From NCBI GenBank assembly GCA_965240325.2, contig OZ251227.1:620001-684000 (forward strand): a DNA stretch of 64,000 bases. The letters run 5' to 3'. Position numbers and translations under genes: made by a program. Shown in pieces: positions 1-11,050 of this stretch (its first letter is position 1; each line of letters begins with the position of its first letter). The notes below the pieces were generated by a model. It was given only the letters and a program-made list of their open reading frames with translations. It was not told the DNA's origin and did no database searches. The DNA is from Rebecca billardiae RCC1528. Its lineage: Eukaryota; Haptophyta.

Positions 1-2
1 TG

Positions 3-152
3 GGCTGCGAGGAGGTTGACGAGGCAAAGACGCTGATCCCGAGCCTGCGCCTTCGCATCGAACGCAGCGACGATGACTTCGACGACGACCAGCTCCAGGC
101 CATTCTCGACAAGTGTGCGGCGGCGCGCTCGTTTGACGAGGGAGCTGGCTGA
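3..152 (+). CDS. RPB4: RNA polymerase II subunit RPB4 homologue, C-terminal fragment
   Basis: The last 49 codons of a gene that enters from the left edge; the frame is open from base 3 and stops at TGA 150-152. The peptide has the order EEVDEAKTLIPSL, an acidic linker rich in Asp, DDQLQAILD, then ARSFDE. This matches the conserved C-terminus of RPB4/POLR2D, where the family has an ALIPSL motif, an acidic EL-QILD helix and a final KRSF. RPB4 pairs with RPB7 in the stalk of RNA polymerase II and acts in the nucleus. The run of Asp between the two motifs looks slightly longer than in animals. Only the C-terminal HRDC-like helices are present here, so start and intron content are unknown. Paralogues in other polymerases cannot be fully excluded. 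Confidence 0.8.
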   Translation, partial: GCEEVDEAKTLIPSLRLRIERSDDDFDDDQLQAILDKCAAARSFDEGAG

Positions 153-1240
153 CAACCGCGACGGACTCGCGGGCAACTGCAGGGGTTCTCTCTGGCGCAG
201 GGCCCTCACCAGCTGCCGCTCGGTGGCTGGCGACAGGCCGGCCTTGGCGAACACCTGCCGAACCTGGGAGAGCTCTCACGCGAAGCCAAGTTGGAGGCCA
301 GGCAGTGGCCTACACTTCCGGGCTGGCCAAGCTCACCGAGCTTTGCTGGACGTGGCGACACGTCTGTCTAGTATAACGCTCGTCGGACTGTGACCGCGCT
401 GCTACGGCCATTGAGTACAGCAGAGTACCGGCCACTGGCCACTGGGCCAGTAGGCAGTAGCCCAGTATCTTAGTTACCGCCGTCTACCGTCTCTATACTG
501 AGTATACTCTCTAGAGGGCTGACTAGACTCTAACCGAAAGGCGAGTCCCGAACGGGCATCAACTCACAGAATGAGAAGTCCGACAGAGTACTCGCGGCTG
601 GAACTGAGACGTGGCTCGCAGCTAAGAGTCCGAGTCGCCGACTCAATCAACACCCTGGCTCTGCTTACTCAGCTTAGTGATAGATAGTGAGTCTGACTGT
701 CAGACTCTAATAATCGACTACTGATGACTGAATTGACTGAATCTGACAATACGATTACCTAGAGTGTAGCACCTAGTATTAACTAGCAGTAGTATCTCAT
801 TAGTACGCTGGTCCGAACCTGGGCGAGTGGCGCGCTTAACTACTGTATATGACGACTACTGCTAGCTATAGATCCGCGCTAGCATTATCAGCGCTGACTG
901 CTCTCATCGTAATAAATAATCGTTGCGCATGCCAGCACCGTCACAGCACTGTCAGCAGGCCGCCAGTCAGCCCAGACGGTCCAACTGTGAACGGTCACCG
1001 TCCAGTCACCAGTGAGTCAAGTGATTCCGGCTGTGCCCCCGACTGAGTCGACTGACTCCGGTGCCCGCTTTAATATTATTTATATATGATTATACACATA
1101 AATATTAAATGTTTTATTGAACAATGTATTATTTCAAATCAGCGACTCAGCCGACTGCGCCGCGGCGCCGCCGACTGCGCGCGATCTGACTATAGTGATT
1201 AATAATAAGTATTGGTTATACGCGACAGCACGATAGATCA
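153..1240. other. Convergent intergenic region with AT-rich core
   Basis: About 1.1 kb between the 3' ends of the RPB4 gene and the RABL3-like gene. No frame has a recognisable protein; the 65-codon frame at 849-1046 has no motif. From about 1068 to 1140 the DNA is strongly AT-rich, unlike its surroundings, and probably holds the 3' processing and termination signals of one or both genes. That role is inferred from position only. Confidence 0.5.
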
Positions 1241-2152
1241 TCAGCTCTTGAACAGACTGCGGCGCGCAGGCCCTGCTCGATGGTCGCCACCCCTCACGTG
1301 CGCATGGTCGATCACGCGCGAGAAGAAGGCGGCAAGTGCGGCACGAGGCAATGTCGGCGCTGTCATGCTGGCCTCAAGTCCGCCAGCTGGTCCCGTGCCG
1401 GAGCGCGAGGCGAGGTCAAGTTTGCTGCCGATCGTGACACATGGTACCAATCCCTGCGAGAGCACGCACGGGGGAGAGCACACGCGTGAAGACAAACCGT
1501 GCGCCATGGCGGCATGCAGCGGGTGGAAGGGCGGCCCAGAGCTGGGCTGTGCCACCGCTGAGCGCAGCAGGCGGCACGGCAGACGTACCATTTCGCCGGC
1601 GTCGAGCCACTCCTCCTCGGCTGGCGGCACGCCAGTGGAGAGCTGCCGACGGCTTAACGACGGGCCCGGGCTGCCATCGAGCGCGGGGTGCGTCCTCCGC
1701 GCCCCACTGCTCGCCCCGCTGCTGCTCGCGCTGCCTGCGGGCACGCTGCTGTCAGCCACAGCGACCTCCGCCGCGGGGCGCGCGTCTGCAATCTCGCGCC
1801 GCCAGCGCTCGAGGTTGTGCAGCGAGTTGCGGTTGGTCAAGTCGTGCACGAGCATCACCCCGTCGAAGGGCTGCGTGAAGAACACGCCGCGCGCCAGCCT
1901 GAACTTGTCCGCGCCGCCCACCTCGAGCAGCTCGACAAAGAACGGCGTGCCGGAGTGCGCGTGCAGGGCGACGTCGATCTCGCAGCCGACCGTGCCTCCC
2001 GCGTGCCGGAGCACGGCACCATGGCAGAGTAGGTGGACCAGAGAGCTCTTGCCCACGCCGGAGTCGCCCACGACCACGATGCGCACGCGGTCGCTCGCCT
2101 TGGGCTCACCGTGCACTTCGGACAGCCCGGCTTCGGGGTCATCCGTGTCCAT
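1241..2152 (-). CDS. RABL3-like small GTPase
   Basis: Reads as a 303-aa small GTPase without a lipid tail. It has the G1 P-loop GDSGVGKSS followed by LVHLLCHG, then TVGCEIDV, a DVGG-like switch II (EVGGADKF), VHDLTNRNSLHNLERW, the G4-type motif IGSKLDL, and near the end AAFFSRVID. The P-loop context, the Gly-Gly switch II, the VHDLTN block and the FF--VI helix all point to RABL3 (LIP1 in plants) and not to a classical Rab. RABL3 proteins lack C-terminal prenylation cysteines, and none is seen. The ATG at 2152 lies about 20 residues before the core; the frame is open upstream but that part is not GTPase-like. About 110 residues of low-complexity sequence sit before IGSKLDL where the family has a short loop; this may be an unrecognised intron or a real insertion. 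It diverges from the GT47 gene. Confidence 0.75.
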   Translation of the reverse strand: MDTDDPEAGLSEVHGEPKASDRVRIVVVGDSGVGKSSLVHLLCHGAVLRHAGGTVGCEIDVALHAHSGTPFFVELLEVGGADKFRLARGVFFTQPFDGVMLVHDLTNRNSLHNLERWRREIADARPAAEVAVADSSVPAGSASSSGASSGARRTHPALDGSPGPSLSRRQLSTGVPPAEEEWLDAGEMVRLPCRLLRSAVAQPSSGPPFHPLHAAMAHGLSSRVCSPPCVLSQGLVPCVTIGSKLDLASRSGTGPAGGLEASMTAPTLPRAALAAFFSRVIDHAHVRGGDHRAGPARRSLFKS

Positions 2153-2368
2153 CTGGCGGAGGGGCCTTGCACGGCCGCAGGGTCGCGCGGAGCGAGGCGA
2201 GCTTGTGCTGCGCCGCCGACTGCCCAGGCGAGGTGGCGCACCGTACGCCTCGCGCACGCCTCGCGTCCTGTCGCACTCCGGGCGATCACGGGCGCCGCGG
2301 TCCTGGCGTCCCTCCTTCACCCGCGAGTCCTTCGCGCTCGCGTCGCGGCGAGCCATGCACATTTCATC
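2153..2368. promoter_or_regulatory. Divergent promoter region, RABL3-like / GT47
   Basis: A 216-bp gap between the starts of two divergent genes, so it must hold both core promoters and both 5' leaders. It is GC-rich and I see no TATA box. The call rests on gene arrangement only. Confidence 0.45.
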
Positions 2369-4363
2369 ATGCACATTGCCACGTTTTCTCGCCGGCGCCG
2401 GACGATGGTGTTGCGATTCCTCCTCGTCGTCATCGTCGCCCTCGGGGCGGCGACGAGCGCACGCGAGTCGGCGAGCCCACTGCGCGTGGCCGTGAGCGAG
2501 CTCTTCCGCGACATCTTTGCCCCTTTGCCGCCGAGCGCGGACGAGGCCTTGCGCCTCCGTGACCTCCTCAGGCCGAGTTGCACAGCCAATCGCACTCGTG
2601 CGCCGTGGCTGGACTGGGCGGCGATGAATGGGAGCTGGGACGAGACCGTGCTCCCTTCGATGCATGCGCTCAACGCGACCATCCTCTCCGCTGCGCACCT
2701 CTTCGACCCAGCCCGCCGCTTGTGCGTGGGCGCGCGCGCGGCTGCGGGCGGCAGCCGTCCGCTGGTGGGCACGAGTGAGGCGCCCGCGGACTTTTGCGTG
2801 CAGCGCTCGGCGTCCCCGCGGCACCTGTTCGACCAGTACGCGCACGAGCAGCACGTGCTCTCACGCGCGCTGCAGCGCGCGCACACCATCTGCGGCCACG
2901 GCGCGCGCTCGCTCGACGAGCTCAAGCAGCGGGCGCGCGCGGCCAACGGCTCGGCCGCGGGCACCGGCAGCGTGGCCGGCCAGGCGCAGCCCGAGTGGTG
3001 GTGCGAGGCGGATGTGGTGTTCGTCCCGTCCCTGCGCTTCCACCACTACGCGATCGCGGGCTCCAGCTGGGACTGGCGCCGCTGCTTTGCGCACGGCGAC
3101 GTCGTGCGCCGCTTCTGGCGCGGTGTGGTCGAGCTCTTCCACCTGGGGCCCGTGCGTCTCGGGCGGCACGGCCGGCCGCCGCTGCTGGTCGTGACTGAGC
3201 CGCACAGCTACATCTCGCCGCCGACGCTGCGCTCGCTCGAGGTGCTCTCCAAGGCACCGCAAGGCTTCCTCGCGCGGCTGGTGCTGGGCACGACGATGAG
3301 CTCGATGGCGCGCGAGCACCGCCGCCTCTTCACGCACCGCAACGGCACGCGCAGCTGGCAGGAGGGCGCGGAGGAGGAGCTGCGCAGGCGGGAGCGGCTG
3401 CTGGCCGAGGCGGCCGGCGCGGCGCGCGGCGGGAGGGCGCGGCTGCTCAAAGGATTCGGCGGCGGGCCGCTCCTCGTCACGCTGCCCCGGACCGTCGGCG
3501 TCGTGCGCGCGGCCGACTGGACCTCCCGCGCCGTCTCGAAGCGCCGCCGCCCGATCGCGCTGCTGCACGACGCCGACCCGAAGCGGTTTGGGTACGGCCG
3601 GATCTTCAAGGGGATGCAGTACGTCCGCCCGCTGCTCGACAGGGCGCTCCGCCGCGCGGGCGGCGTTCGCGCGTGCGGCGAGCGCAACACGACACTACGC
3701 ATCGTGTGCGCGACTGACGCGATCACGCCGTGCGCCGCGCAGTGCGAGGGCATGCACCCGATGCTCGCGGCCTCGCGGCTGGCCATCGAGCCGCCAGGCG
3801 ACACGCAGGGGCGCTCGCACGCGTACGCGGCGATGCTGGTGGGCACGGTGCCCGTGCTCGTGGAAGGGGGGCACCGCGCGTACGACGAGGACGAGCCGAC
3901 GTGGTGGGCGTGGCGCGCGCCGCGCGCCGCGCCTGCGCGCGCGCGCGCGCGCGCCTCGGCCGTCCGCCTCACGGACGGCGGCACCATCGCCATCGAGTAC
4001 TCGCGCGTCGCCGTGCTGCTGAGCGCGCGCGAGGTGGTGCGCGCGGAGGCGGCGCGCGACGACGGCTGGGTGCAGCGGCTCCTGGCGCTCGCGAACAACG
4101 GCCCGCGCCTCCGGCACATGCGCGCCGAGCTGCGCGCGGTCTCGCCCTTCCTCGTGTACTCGCCCTCAGGCTGCGGCGCCGAGGAGGGGGTGCCGATCAG
4201 CGGCACCTTTGCCTGGCCGCGCCGCCAACAGCGGCAGCAGCCGAGGGCGGCGGCGCGAGCGGCGCGCGCGTCGGTGTGGCACATGCGTGTGTGTGATGCG
4301 GTCTCCGCGTTCGACGCGGTGATCTGGCGCGCGTGGCGTGCGAGCTTGCAGCTGCGCTGGTAG
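2369..4363 (+). CDS. Exostosin-family (GT47) glycosyltransferase, predicted type II membrane protein
   Basis: A 664-aa protein. It begins with a basic stretch (SRRRRT) followed by a hydrophobic run of about 18 residues, the usual signal anchor of a Golgi transferase; this decides the start at 2369, although the ATG at 2405 is also possible. The middle has VFVPSLRFHHYAI, and the C-terminal half has the exostosin pattern: RRPIALLHDADPKRFGYGR, a Cys-containing segment, then SRLAIEPPGDTQGRSHAYAAM followed by VGTVPVLVEGG (around residues 470-495). That last block matches the nucleotide-sugar site of GT47 enzymes (usually FCL-P-GD---S-R--DAI--GCIPV). The family transfers sugars onto cell-surface polysaccharides; donor and acceptor cannot be told. 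Residues about 515-530 are an Ala/Arg repeat coded by a GC dinucleotide run. The gene converges on the sulfotransferase gene across a long gap. Confidence 0.8.
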   Translation: MHIATFSRRRRTMVLRFLLVVIVALGAATSARESASPLRVAVSELFRDIFAPLPPSADEALRLRDLLRPSCTANRTRAPWLDWAAMNGSWDETVLPSMHALNATILSAAHLFDPARRLCVGARAAAGGSRPLVGTSEAPADFCVQRSASPRHLFDQYAHEQHVLSRALQRAHTICGHGARSLDELKQRARAANGSAAGTGSVAGQAQPEWWCEADVVFVPSLRFHHYAIAGSSWDWRRCFAHGDVVRRFWRGVVELFHLGPVRLGRHGRPPLLVVTEPHSYISPPTLRSLEVLSKAPQGFLARLVLGTTMSSMAREHRRLFTHRNGTRSWQEGAEEELRRRERLLAEAAGAARGGRARLLKGFGGGPLLVTLPRTVGVVRAADWTSRAVSKRRRPIALLHDADPKRFGYGRIFKGMQYVRPLLDRALRRAGGVRACGERNTTLRIVCATDAITPCAAQCEGMHPMLAASRLAIEPPGDTQGRSHAYAAMLVGTVPVLVEGGHRAYDEDEPTWWAWRAPRAAPARARARASAVRLTDGGTIAIEYSRVAVLLSAREVVRAEAARDDGWVQRLLALANNGPRLRHMRAELRAVSPFLVYSPSGCGAEEGVPISGTFAWPRRQQRQQPRAAARAARASVWHMRVCDAVSAFDAVIWRAWRASLQLRW

Positions 4364-6138
<1,775 letters not shown>

Positions 6139-8166
6139 TCAGTCATCGTCATCATCATACGATGTCATCATCATGTCTCGTCTCGCTGGGACGAGACCAA
6201 GTGTTCGGATGACACCGTGCTGCACGGAGCCTCGGGGCAGCGTCGCGGAGCCTGCTCTCACAGAGTCTCTGTGTCTGTCGATGTCGATGACGGCGTCGGC
6301 GGGCAGGGGCGTGGCGCCCGGACCGTGTGGCAGCCCTTGACGATGAGCATCAGCTTGCGCATGCCCCTGCTGCGCGCTGCTCGGAGCGTGTCCGATGCCC
6401 GCCTGCTGAAGACTCGCCTCCAGCCCGATGCCCTGCTGGTGCCCGGTGCCATTCATGGCGGCCACATCTTGCCCAGTGAGGCAGGGCAGCGTGCTTGCGT
6501 ACTGATCGTAAGCGCGACCCACGCTGCGGCGCGGGTTGTAAGGGCGGCCGTCGCGGCCGAGGGGGTGTCGGAACCAGCAGCAGCCGGCGCGCACGAAGCC
6601 GAGCACCGCGGTGGTCGGCAGGGCGCGCGGGCCCGTGGCGTTCGCGTGCGCGCCGTCTGCCTTCCCCGCGGCGGGCGGCAACGGCTCCAGCAGGCGGCGG
6701 CGCCGATGTCGCGTGAGCGCCCGCGCCCTCTGGCGGAGGCGCACTGCGCGCCTCAGCGAGCGGCCGCGCGCAGCCGGTGGGCTCGGCGCGGAGCTCTTCT
6801 TGGGCTTGCCGCGGGGCGGGGGTAGGACGCGCTGGCGCAAGCCGTACGCGAGCCCGCACGCCTCCGACGCGCGCGCGTCCGACTCCGCCCGCCCCGCGTC
6901 GACGGCGGCGCGCACGTGCGGCCAGCGCGCCCGCAGCTGCTCGTCGAGAGCGCGCTCGGCCGCGGCGTGCAGCGCGCGGTCGGCGCGGGTGGCGTTGAGC
7001 GCCTCGCGCCTGCGCGCCGCCGTCCACTGGATGAGCCAGCGCTTGTTCGCGCGCAGCGAGTTCTTGCACCCCGCCGACCACCGCTCCCGGCACTGCTGCA
7101 CCGGGCCGTGGTGCGCGCGCCGCACGTTGAGCGGGCAGGTCGAGAGGCCGGCGGCGGCGCACACCGCGCCGAGCGTGTGCTGCATGCGCTCCGTCACGCC
7201 CACCACGTCGAACTGCGCGAGCAGGCCGGCGAGGGCGGCGGCGTGCGGGGCGCTCACGCCCGCCGGCGCGACCGACGCGAGCGCGCTCACGGGCTTGGCC
7301 GAGAGCAGCGCCTCGTCGGCCAGCTCGGCGCTCGGCGGCGGCGGGTCGTCCGCCCAGCGCTCGCACAGGGCCGCCCAGCCTTGCTTCCGGCCCGTCACGG
7401 CGGCGATGGTCGCCTCCGCCGGCCGGCCGGTGCGGTTGGCGCCGTCGCGGAGCAGCGGGATGCCCATCCCGCCCCTCACCCTGCGCCCGCCCTCCGACAG
7501 CGGCCGCTCAAACCCCGACAAGAGCGCGAGCTCGCGGCACTGCATGTCGGCGCGATCGCGCATCCAGCTCGAGAGCGTGCCGCGCGCCTTGAGGTCCGAG
7601 CCCACGGCGGGCGACTCCCACTCGGACTGGAGCCAGCTGATCGGGTTGCGGAGGACCACGACGAACGTGGCGCGCGCGCGCGCCGGGGAGCCCGCCGGCG
7701 CGAGCGACGCCAGCAGGCTGCGCACCTCGAGCGCATCCGCCGCCCACGCCATGACGCCGTCGCTCGGCACGTGGTACTCGACCGACACGCCCGGGCTGTT
7801 GACAGCGCCGCCCTTCGCGCACGCGGCGAAGTAGGAGAGCGCAAGGCGGTGGAGCTGCTTGCTCGCGTAGTTGACACACCTGCTCGTCGTGCCCGTCAGC
7901 CGCTCCTGCCGCGAGACGTGCATCCACGCGCCGGCCGTCTCGAGGCTGAGCCGCTCGAACGCGACGCGCATCGTCGTGCCGCCCGCCTTGGTGATGTGCC
8001 GCCACGACACGAGGGAGCACTGCGGGACGTCTGCGACGGGCAGCACCACGAAGTCGCTCGTGCACGCCGATTCTACCCGCGCGCATGGGCCGAGCAGGGT
8101 ACACGACAGCCACAGCGCCGAGGCGATTCGCCGCCATCCCGGCATCGCTGCGGAAGCGGCGCGCAT
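6139..8166 (-). CDS. Predicted Golgi/secretory sulfotransferase
   Basis: A 675-aa protein with an N-terminal hydrophobic segment (IASALWLSCTLLGPCA) that serves as signal peptide or anchor. Around residue 55 it has HITKAGGTTMR, the 5'-phosphosulfate-binding loop of PAPS-dependent sulfotransferases (K-GGTT). Around residue 170 it has FVVVLRNPISWLQSEWE, the 3'-phosphate-binding motif (LR-P---L-S-W/Y). Together these define a membrane sulfotransferase of the carbohydrate type, which moves sulfate from PAPS onto a glycan. The catalytic part spans about 350 residues. The remaining 300 are Arg/Ala-rich, then a block with CCWFRHPLGRDGRPYNPRRS and YASTLPCLTGQDVAAMNGTG, then low complexity ending in Asp codons from a GAC repeat. 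The true 3' end may therefore be shorter or spliced. I chose 8166 as start; ATG 8145 is also possible. Confidence 0.75.
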   Translation of the reverse strand: MRAASAAMPGWRRIASALWLSCTLLGPCARVESACTSDFVVLPVADVPQCSLVSWRHITKAGGTTMRVAFERLSLETAGAWMHVSRQERLTGTTSRCVNYASKQLHRLALSYFAACAKGGAVNSPGVSVEYHVPSDGVMAWAADALEVRSLLASLAPAGSPARARATFVVVLRNPISWLQSEWESPAVGSDLKARGTLSSWMRDRADMQCRELALLSGFERPLSEGGRRVRGGMGIPLLRDGANRTGRPAEATIAAVTGRKQGWAALCERWADDPPPPSAELADEALLSAKPVSALASVAPAGVSAPHAAALAGLLAQFDVVGVTERMQHTLGAVCAAAGLSTCPLNVRRAHHGPVQQCRERWSAGCKNSLRANKRWLIQWTAARRREALNATRADRALHAAAERALDEQLRARWPHVRAAVDAGRAESDARASEACGLAYGLRQRVLPPPRGKPKKSSAPSPPAARGRSLRRAVRLRQRARALTRHRRRRLLEPLPPAAGKADGAHANATGPRALPTTAVLGFVRAGCCWFRHPLGRDGRPYNPRRSVGRAYDQYASTLPCLTGQDVAAMNGTGHQQGIGLEASLQQAGIGHAPSSAQQGHAQADAHRQGLPHGPGATPLPADAVIDIDRHRDSVRAGSATLPRGSVQHGVIRTLGLVPARRDMMMTSYDDDDD

Positions 8167-8941
8167 GTATGCAGTGAGCTTGATCGAGGGGCGTATCCTC
8201 ATCACATTCGTCACATACCCCCGCCCCCTCTGGAGGCGGGCTGTCCACAGCGGAGTGGCGTCAAGGCACTTGGTGTATCGGTCAGTGGTTTGAGGTTGGG
8301 TGAGGGTGGTGGAAGTTGGTTGGGGGCTGGCCAGGGTAGGGCTGGAGGCTTCGGCCGCCAGTCTGATCACCCGGAGCCCGTTATAAAGGGGAATTTAAAA
8401 AAACTGAATCAAGGCCACGCGCACGGCTAGGCGTCAGTTAGCTCTTCACATTGCTACCTGGTCAATCTCGCCTGCCTGAGCTGCGTGCGTCTCTTATTCT
8501 TAGTAAACTGTACTACAGCAGCTACTTCACAATAGCTACAGTACTGTCGTCCGAGTCAACGGTCATGATGTCCGCTGCTCCTCGGACTCGTCATCGCGGA
8601 ACTTTCATCATGGCCCGCGGTGCAGGGCGGAGCGCGTAGCGTGGAGCCCCGCCGGGGGCCCTCACTACGTTGTCAAAAAGATCTTTTGATCAAAGAAAAG
8701 GGGATGGGGGACGATTTTGAGGGCTGTTGGAGGGTGAGTTTTCGACTTTTTGAGGGGGGTATGCTGTCCATCACAGCTTAAAAGGCCGCGCCCGCTGCAA
8801 TTCTTGTATCTACTATGGACGGACGTGGGATCAGATACCCCGGGGGTGAAACAAGTGAGTATTCCTATCCCTCTTGTATGCTGAAGTACGAGTTTGCCGA
8901 GCGACGTTTGATTGTTTTGGGTCGAAAACAGCTATGAAGCC

Positions 8942-9226
8942 AGATTCTTTTGAATAGTGCTTGTTCAAATACGTTACCCGTCTGTCTCGATGGATGCACC
9001 GCCTCGTCATATTAAAAGAGATTCTTTTCAATAGCGCTTGTCCAACCAAGTTACCCGCCTGCCTCGATGGATGAACCTCCTCATAATATTGAAAGAGATT
9101 CTTTTGAATAGCGCTATTTAAAGCCAGTTACCCGCTTGCCTCGATGGATGAACCTCGTCCTGTACTCCTGTGCCATAAGCCCATAATGAAAGAGAGGCGC
9201 TTGTGAAAACAGGTTACCCGCCCGCC
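8942..9226. repeat. 77-bp tandem repeat, three full units plus remnant
   Basis: Units start at 8942, 9019 and 9096, exactly 77 bp apart, each opening with AGATTCTTTT. Each carries the shared block TTACCCG, then two or three variable bases, then CTCGATGGATG. A fourth, worn unit is recognisable at about 9189-9226 through GCGCTTGTG and GGTTACCCGCC. Units differ by scattered substitutions, so the array is not recent. No function is evident. Confidence 0.9.
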
Positions 9227-9889
9227 AGCGTTTATTGCGGGAGGCGCGACACGCCCGACCGAGGCAGCGGGCGAGGATGCCGTGCAAAGGCGTGCGCGCC
9301 GCGCCGGTGCCCTCGCGCCGGTGGCGTGGGCTGGCTGGCTGCTGGTCTCGCCCACGCGCCCCACTCGCCCCAAGCGCGCAACGCCTGCGGGAAGCGCCGG
9401 CACCATACCTAACTAACCTGCGCGTCGACGCCCGTCCTGCCGCGGCCCGCGCCCTCTGATCGATCGTCGATCGGACCGCGTGCGTGCGACTCCGTCCGCG
9501 CCCGCGCGCAGGGTGGGAGGGGCTGATGCAGGAGCAGATGCAGGACTACCTCGAAATTGCACGCGACGAGGAGGTGCCCAGCGCGCACTTTACGCTGCGC
9601 GCATCATCGAGTGGTCGCCCAGCGAGCGCGGGCAGCTGCACCGCCGCCGGCTGACGGCGGGCGCAGCAGCGCAGCTGCCAGCTGCGGACGCGCAGCGGGC
9701 GCGGAGTGGAGGCCGGCGCGGCGGCCGGGCAGCGGCGGCCGGCGCGGCAGCACGCTCGTATACATCGCGGCAGCTACCGCCGTCGTGCGGGGAAAGCACA
9801 CGCTCTCCGCGGCTTCCAAGATGCCGACGGGCCACGGCGTGCAGGCTGCGTGCGCGCTGCAGTGGCTGTGTCGAGCCGTGCTGCGGCGT

Positions 9890-10690
9890 GTGCTCGAGGC
9901 GCGGCGCTCGCACGGGCTACGCGGGCGCAGCGGGTGCGCGCAGCTGGCGCACGCAGTGCCACGTCCTGCGGCGCCAGTTTGGCGGCCGTCCGCCCCCCCG
10001 AGCTCGAGTTCTGCGCGCTTTGCGACGGCGCGGCCGGCCGCGCCCATCTGCCTGCTTGCTTGGGCACGCCAGCATGGCCGCCGCCGGGCCTGCTACGCGC
10101 GCCGAAGCTGGAGGGCGGAGGAGGGCGCTGGGCTGCTCCTACGGCGTGCTGCAGCCCGGGCAGGCTCTACCGCGGCGCGGCGAGGCCGTCGCGCCTGCTC
10201 GCCGCCGTCGAGTCGCCCGTGCTGCGTGACCCTCGGCCGCACGTGCTCGGCGGCACCGCAGCAGGCGTCCCATACCACGGTATGCTCGAGCCGCTGTGCG
10301 CACCCAAGGCGCGAGCTGCTCGAGCGGGCCAGGTGGGCCCAGGGGGTGCGCGCAGCTGGCACACGCAGCCCCGCGTCATGGGGTGTCGGTTTGACGGTCG
10401 CCAGCCCCTGTGGGCTCGAGCGCTGTGCGCTTCACCACGGAGGTGCCGGCAGCGCCCCGCGGCGCGCAACGGCGGGGCAGCATGGCCGCCGCCGGCGCCG
10501 CCGCACATGCCGCCGCTTACGGGCAGTCGAGAGCTTGGGGCAGCACCTACGGCGCATGCTGCAGCTCGGGCGGGCTCTGCCAGCCTGCTGTGGCGTGATC
10601 GCGCATTTTCCAGACCGTCGACTCGCCCGCGCTGCATAATATTCCATTATTCGTTTGCCGCGCGTGCTCGACGGCGCTCCGCGCTGCTGC
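9890..10690. repeat. Degenerate tandem repeat, period about 410 bp
   Basis: Several blocks recur in the same order at nearly constant distance: GGGTGCGCGCAGCTGG at 9932 and 10344 (412 bp), AGCATGGCCGCCGCCGG at 10071 and 10479 (408 bp), and CTGCAG followed by a CGGGC/GGCTCT block at 10149 and 10559 (410 bp). Between blocks the copies are strongly diverged. Outer borders are approximate, and a third, more worn copy may lie to the left. Confidence 0.65.
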
Positions 10691-11050
10691 TGCCGCTACG
10701 GCCGCGCGTTGGACGGACAGCATATGCCGACGGAGGGTGCACCGCGGGCCCCTAACTACGTTGGTTCTATGGAAGGACCGCGGAACGCGGTCATATATAT
10801 ATATATATCAGTATAGTACAAGCTCATAGCAGCAGCTCTTGCAGACCGAGCAGCCGCGAGCATCATATCGTCGGTAGTGATCCGATGACTTGACCGATTT
10901 TGATGAGGCACATCTCGTCGCGAGCGTCATCGTCGCGCCTCGCAGCAGCAAATCGTTGTGTGCGCCCGCCGATGCGGCCGTCGAGCTCCGGCGGCTGAGC
11001 GGCGAGGGCAGCTGGTGCCGAGCAGGGCCTTCGCTCCTGAGGCGCGTGTC

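Larger units (their letters stand above)
8167..11050. other. Gene-poor repeat island upstream of the sulfotransferase
   Basis: About 2.9 kb between two genes read in the same direction. It holds the 77-bp tandem repeat, the degenerate tandem repeat of about 410 bp, a palindrome around AAAAGATCTTTT near 8679, and a short TA run near 10793-10808. Open frames in 9480-10755 exist on both strands, but they follow a repeat whose period is not a clean multiple of three and show no family motif. I do not call a gene. The promoter of the sulfotransferase should lie just right of 8166. Confidence 0.5.

Noticed and set aside
8942-9226. CRISPR array
   Set aside because: The 77-bp units are contiguous and similar along their whole length, with no unique spacers, and the genome is eukaryotic.
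9480-10755. Frames of 250-360 codons in the repeat island
   Set aside because: They run across a degenerate repeat of about 410 bp, are open on both strands, and lack motifs.
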